Part shown: positions 5,525 to 8,263 of the stretch, one piece after another
Numbering within the stretch: the stretch's first letter is position 1
Layout: each line of letters starts with the position of its first letter
DNA from: Pseudonocardiales bacterium
GTDB lineage: Bacteria; Actinomycetota; Actinomycetes; Mycobacteriales; Jatrophihabitantaceae
Length of the DNA: 8,263 nt
Direction: 5' to 3'
Assembly (NCBI GenBank): GCA_030840415.1
Contig: JAVEEO010000149.1
Span: forward strand, 1-8,263
Notes under the pieces: model-generated
Told to the model about the DNA's origin: nothing
Databases searched by the model: none
Seen by the model: only the letters and a program-made list of their open reading frames with translations
Program-made: the position numbers and the translations under genes

Positions 5525-6827
5525 CCAGGCCCAGCGGCGTGAAGGTCCGACCTGGGAACAGGGTGCCCAGCTGCCCCACCCCGAGCCGCTTCTGGGCCAG
5601 CTCGCCGAGCACGTCGAAGGCGCCGTTGAGGGCCGGGACGTCGCCGGAGTCCAGGGTGTCGGCCGCCAGTTGCGTCCACTTGCCGTACACCGAGGCGCCG
5701 GCCAGGCCACCGCCGAGCAGCCACATCAGGCTGCCGTGGCCGTGGTCGGTGCCGCCGCTGGCGTTCATCTGCACCCGCCGGCCGAACTCGGTCATGACCA
5801 CCACCGTCACCCGGCTGCGCCGCGCCGGACCCAGGTCGGTGAGGAAGGCCGCCAGTGACTTGGCCGCCGAGGTCAGGTTGCGGTCGAGCTGGTTGACCTC
5901 GTCGGTGTGGGTGTCCCAGCCGCCGACGTCGATGGTGGCGACCTGCATGCCGACCTCGGCGCGCAGCAGGGTGGCCAGGTCGGCCAGCGCGGTGGAGAAG
6001 TTGCCGCCCGGGTAGACCGCGCCGTTCTGCGCGCCGGCCTTGGCGCGGGCGGTCGCGGCGGTACCGAGCGCGGCCAGCGTGATCGGCACGTCCTCGCCGA
6101 GCGGGCCGGGCAGGCCCCGGTACAGGGTCCGGATCGCCGCCTCGCTCTGCGCGGCCACCCCGTCCCAGCCCGGGAAGCTGAAGTTCTTCAGCGAGCTCAT
6201 CACCAGCTTGCTCTGGTTGCCGGTCAGCGCGGCCGGCAGCGCCGAACCCTGGGTGACCGCCCGGAAGGTGGTGCCCGGGCCCAACTGCTGCAGCGCCCGG
6301 TCCAGCCAGCCGGTGGTGGCGGTGTCCGAGCCGCGCTCCAGGCACTGCTGGGCCTGGAAGTGGCTGCGGGTGATGCCGTCGGCCGAGACGGCCGGCACGA
6401 ACGCCAGCTCGCCGGAGTTCCAGAACGGCAGCAGCGGGCTGAGCGCGGAATTCAGCGCCCAGCCGGCGGTGCCCGACAGCGGCAGCAGGTTGGTGCTGGC
6501 CGGTACCAGCTTGGGCCGCAACGTGTTCAGGTAGTCCACTCCGAGCCCGGACGAGGCCGGTACCAGGATCCGCAGCCCGTCGGCCGCGCCGCGCAGGAAG
6601 ATGGTGATCAGGGTGTTGCCGTTGGACAGCCCGGACGCGGCGTAGGCGGCCTTGGTGGTGACCAGCTGGCTGCCCAGTGCCGCGACGCCGACCATGCCGG
6701 CCCCGGCCAGGAAGCTGCGCCGGGTCCAGCCGCGCTCCCAGCCGGCGTCCTGGGCTGCCAGGTCGGCGCTGACCTGCTCGGCCTCGGCGACCAGCCGCAG
6801 CTCGGCGGGGTGGTGGGGCTGGCTCAT
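5511..6827 (-). CDS. DUF1501 family protein, Tat-exported
   Basis: The product has 438 residues. A long N-terminal region leads to a twin-arginine motif T35-R36-R37-S38-F39-L40, a hydrophobic stretch (41-55) and an AYA|A-type cleavage site near residue 63, so it should be exported folded through the Tat pathway. The mature part carries the family's landmarks: LRGAADGLRILVP (78-90), R154-S155-H156-F-Q, G303-W304-D305-T306-H307, M345-T-E-F-G-R-R351, and G359-T360-D361-H362-G363-H-G. The Asp/His motifs resemble the metal-binding layout of alkaline-phosphatase/sulfatase-like folds, and hydrolase activity has been suggested on that basis but not shown. Length is normal for the family. The ATG at 6825-6827 follows GAGGA 4 bases upstream. 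The gene lies 97 bases after a DUF1800 gene on the same strand, the standard order for this pair, so they are probably co-transcribed. Function remains unknown. Confidence 0.94.
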   Translation of the reverse strand: MSQPHHPAELRLVAEAEQVSADLAAQDAGWERGWTRRSFLAGAGMVGVAALGSQLVTTKAAYAASGLSNGNTLITIFLRGAADGLRILVPASSGLGVDYLNTLRPKLVPASTNLLPLSGTAGWALNSALSPLLPFWNSGELAFVPAVSADGITRSHFQAQQCLERGSDTATTGWLDRALQQLGPGTTFRAVTQGSALPAALTGNQSKLVMSSLKNFSFPGWDGVAAQSEAAIRTLYRGLPGPLGEDVPITLAALGTAATARAKAGAQNGAVYPGGNFSTALADLATLLRAEVGMQVATIDVGGWDTHTDEVNQLDRNLTSAAKSLAAFLTDLGPARRSRVTVVVMTEFGRRVQMNASGGTDHGHGSLMWLLGGGLAGASVYGKWTQLAADTLDSGDVPALNGAFDVLGELAQKRLGVGQLGTLFPGRTFTPLGLAKAA

Positions 6828-6840
6828 GGCGTCCTCTTTA

Positions 6841-6922
6841 GGGGTGCGGTTACAGAAAGCGCGGAGTGCGGTTACAAAGTGCGGGGTGCGGTTACAGAAA
6901 GCGGGGTGCGGTTTTCCGGTGC
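6841..6922. repeat. Four degenerate 20-bp tandem repeats between DUF1800 and DUF1501
   Basis: Units begin at 6841, 6863, 6883 and 6903. The first and third read GGGGTGCGGTTACAGAAAGC identically; the second has three differences, and the fourth keeps GGGGTGCGGTT and the final GC but has a changed middle. Two extra bases (GC) follow unit one. The array fills 82 of the 97 bases between the DUF1800 stop and the DUF1501 start, so it would lie in the untranslated part of their shared mRNA. It ends 2 bases from the DUF1800 stop. Its role is unknown; an intergenic minisatellite is the simplest reading, repeated protein-binding sites the alternative. Confidence 0.88.
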
Positions 6923-6924
6923 GG

Positions 6925-8263
6925 TCAGCGCAATGCGTGCTGGGGTGCGTCGAGGATCAGCGGGATCAGGTGCGCCAGGTACCAGCGCAACCGGGAGTCG
7001 GCGAGCGGGGTGCTGGCGGGCTCGCCCAGGAAGGTCTGCAGCGCGGCCGCGTGCGCGGCCGGGAACCGGCTGCCGGTCAGCCGCCCGCACAGCTGGGTGA
7101 TCGCCTCGCCGCTGGTCCGGGGCTTGGCCGCGCCGTACAGCGATTCCGGGGTGATGTCGGCGAACCCCTCGTACCAGTTCTGCGCCAGGCCGCGGTGGTA
7201 GGACCACAGGTTGAGCAGCGAGCCGGACGAGCGCCAGGCGCTGGCCACCGCCGGGTAGCCGTTGGGTGCCGACCAGTCCAGTGGCACCTGCCCGACCGAC
7301 GAGCTCATCCAGTGCAGGCTCTGCAGCGACTTGGCCACCTCGCCGGGACCGACGCCCAGCGTCCGGACGGTTGCGATCAGATTCTCGGCCGGCCGGCGCA
7401 CCTTCGCCCCACGGCTGGCCCAGAACTCGGTGGAGCGCAGGATCGCCGCCAGCATCGGCACGATCTGGGTGCCGGTGCGCAGGTAGATCCGGGCGAGCTC
7501 GGCGACCAGGGTGGGTGAGGGGTTGTCCGAGACGTAGTGCACGCACAGCTTGTAGGCCAGCCGCTGGGCGGTGGCCGGGTGGTAGGCCAGGTAGCGCAGG
7601 TAGGCCTCGCCGGCCGCCTCGCCGCCGGCCGCCGAGTCGTTGGGATGGCTGAAGCCCATCACCTTGATCGGGCCGACCCAGTGCTTCTCGGGCTTGTAGA
7701 GGTAGTTGTAGTCGGCGTCCAGGCTGCGGCCGGTGAGGATCCGGGCCGAGTTCTGCACGTCCACCTCGGTGTAGCCGCCGCCGACGCCGAGGGTGTGCAG
7801 CTCGAGCAGTTCGCGGCCGTAGTTCTCGTTGATCGCGCTCTTGGACGACGAGGCCAGGCTCAGGTACTGCAGCATCGCCGGGTTGCGGGCCGAGGCCAGC
7901 AGCATGCTGGCGTACGAGCCCAGCGCGTACTTGCGGATCACGTCGCGGTCCATGGTGTGCCGGGTGGTCCAGACGCCGTCGCTGTGATTGGCGACGTTGA
8001 GGTGGTTGGCGAAGAAGTCGACCACCGACTCGTACACCTGGCCGTGGCTCCAGGCCTGCAGGCCGAGGGTCACCCGGGTCAGCTGGTCCATCGCCTCCCA
8101 GCCGTACTCGTTGCCGTTGGCCTTGAGCCAGGCCCGGACCTCGGGCGGGCTCTTGGACAGCAGCGGCCCCTGGGCGGCGATCGTGGCGTTGCCGGCGTAG
8201 CCCGCGCCGGGCCCGCGGCTGAAGCTGACCTGGTTCTGCCACCAGCCGTCCAGGCCGTAGTGG
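6925..8263 (-). CDS. DUF1800 family protein (partial, N terminus beyond window)
   Basis: The reading frame is open from the right edge to a TGA at 6925-6927, giving 445 visible residues; the start lies outside. An internal Met at 8089-8091 is not the start, because family-like sequence (GLDGWWQNQV, then the PPEVRAW region) continues to the edge. Landmarks in fragment numbering: DFFANH (82-87), N-E-N-Y-G-R-E-L-L-E-L-H-T-L-G (145-159), Y164-T-E-V-D-V169 and A173-R-I-L-T-G178. The run REL-LELHTLG followed by YTxxDV and LTG is the hallmark of DUF1800. Family members are usually exported and encoded just upstream of DUF1501 proteins, as here; the export signal would be in the missing part. They are thought to act together outside the cytoplasm, but no activity is established. 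A four-copy repeat follows the stop immediately. Confidence 0.93.
   Translation of the reverse strand, partial: HYGLDGWWQNQVSFSRGPGAGYAGNATIAAQGPLLSKSPPEVRAWLKANGNEYGWEAMDQLTRVTLGLQAWSHGQVYESVVDFFANHLNVANHSDGVWTTRHTMDRDVIRKYALGSYASMLLASARNPAMLQYLSLASSSKSAINENYGRELLELHTLGVGGGYTEVDVQNSARILTGRSLDADYNYLYKPEKHWVGPIKVMGFSHPNDSAAGGEAAGEAYLRYLAYHPATAQRLAYKLCVHYVSDNPSPTLVAELARIYLRTGTQIVPMLAAILRSTEFWASRGAKVRRPAENLIATVRTLGVGPGEVAKSLQSLHWMSSSVGQVPLDWSAPNGYPAVASAWRSSGSLLNLWSYHRGLAQNWYEGFADITPESLYGAAKPRTSGEAITQLCGRLTGSRFPAAHAAALQTFLGEPASTPLADSRLRWYLAHLIPLILDAPQHALR

Noticed and set aside
6841..6922. Possible CRISPR array
   Set aside because: The units are directly adjacent with no unique spacers of constant length, and no cas genes are nearby.
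5907..7100. 397-codon plus-strand open frame across DUF1501 and the 20-bp repeats
   Set aside because: It is antisense to DUF1501 and runs through the repeat array and into the DUF1800 3' end; it is not protein-like.
6872..8242. 456-codon minus-strand open frame longer than the listed Met-initiated DUF1800 frame
   Set aside because: It is Arg/Gly/Pro-rich without domains, while the overlapping frame contains the full DUF1800 signature and is open to the window edge.

Overview
This window looks like chromosomal DNA from a very GC-rich actinobacterium (Actinomycetota). The reasons are strong G/C preference at third codon positions, a GTG start, almost no Leu-TTA codons, a CGNR zinc-finger regulator, and a radical SAM/DUF2344 pair of the kind that sits upstream of the RNase E/G - rplU - rpmA - obg region in many actinobacteria. 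I cannot name a genus. Six protein genes fill almost the whole window. Both end genes are cut by the window edges, and no gene-free stretch exceeds about 120 bases. I see no RNA gene, insertion sequence, CRISPR array or prophage gene.

Left block (1-2493, minus strand): a TIGR03960-type radical SAM protein is followed 8 bases later by the N-terminal 153 residues of a TIGR03936/DUF2344 protein. This is a conserved two-gene unit of unknown biochemical role. Back-to-back with it, across only 54 bases, lies a plus-strand gene (2548-3612) for an exported, probably lipid-anchored protein of a conserved but uncharacterised family. Neither divergent gene has a convincing Shine-Dalgarno sequence. Each has a -10-like hexamer 7-8 bases before its start codon, which suggests leaderless mRNAs.

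Central block (3616-5477): a CGNR zinc-finger/ABATE regulator (minus) and an EamA/DMT-family ten-helix transporter (plus) are divergently transcribed. The 119-bp region between them holds a strong Shine-Dalgarno for the regulator, two overlapping inverted repeats and overlapping candidate promoters for both directions. This is the usual layout of an autoregulated regulator controlling an exporter. The regulator carries a rare TTA leucine codon as codon 3.

Right block (5511-8263, minus strand): a DUF1800 protein (N terminus beyond the edge) lies upstream of a Tat-exported DUF1501 protein. This pair is widespread and of unknown function. Four degenerate copies of a 20-bp repeat fill most of the 97-bp gap between them.

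The most unusual feature is repeat structure. Three consecutive genes (exported protein, CGNR regulator, EamA transporter) contain in-frame 15-bp tandem repeats encoding pentapeptides. The CGNR array runs through its own stop codon: a CAA-to-TAA change in one unit appears to have removed a 19-residue repeat tail. I found no clear new defence or biosynthetic system.
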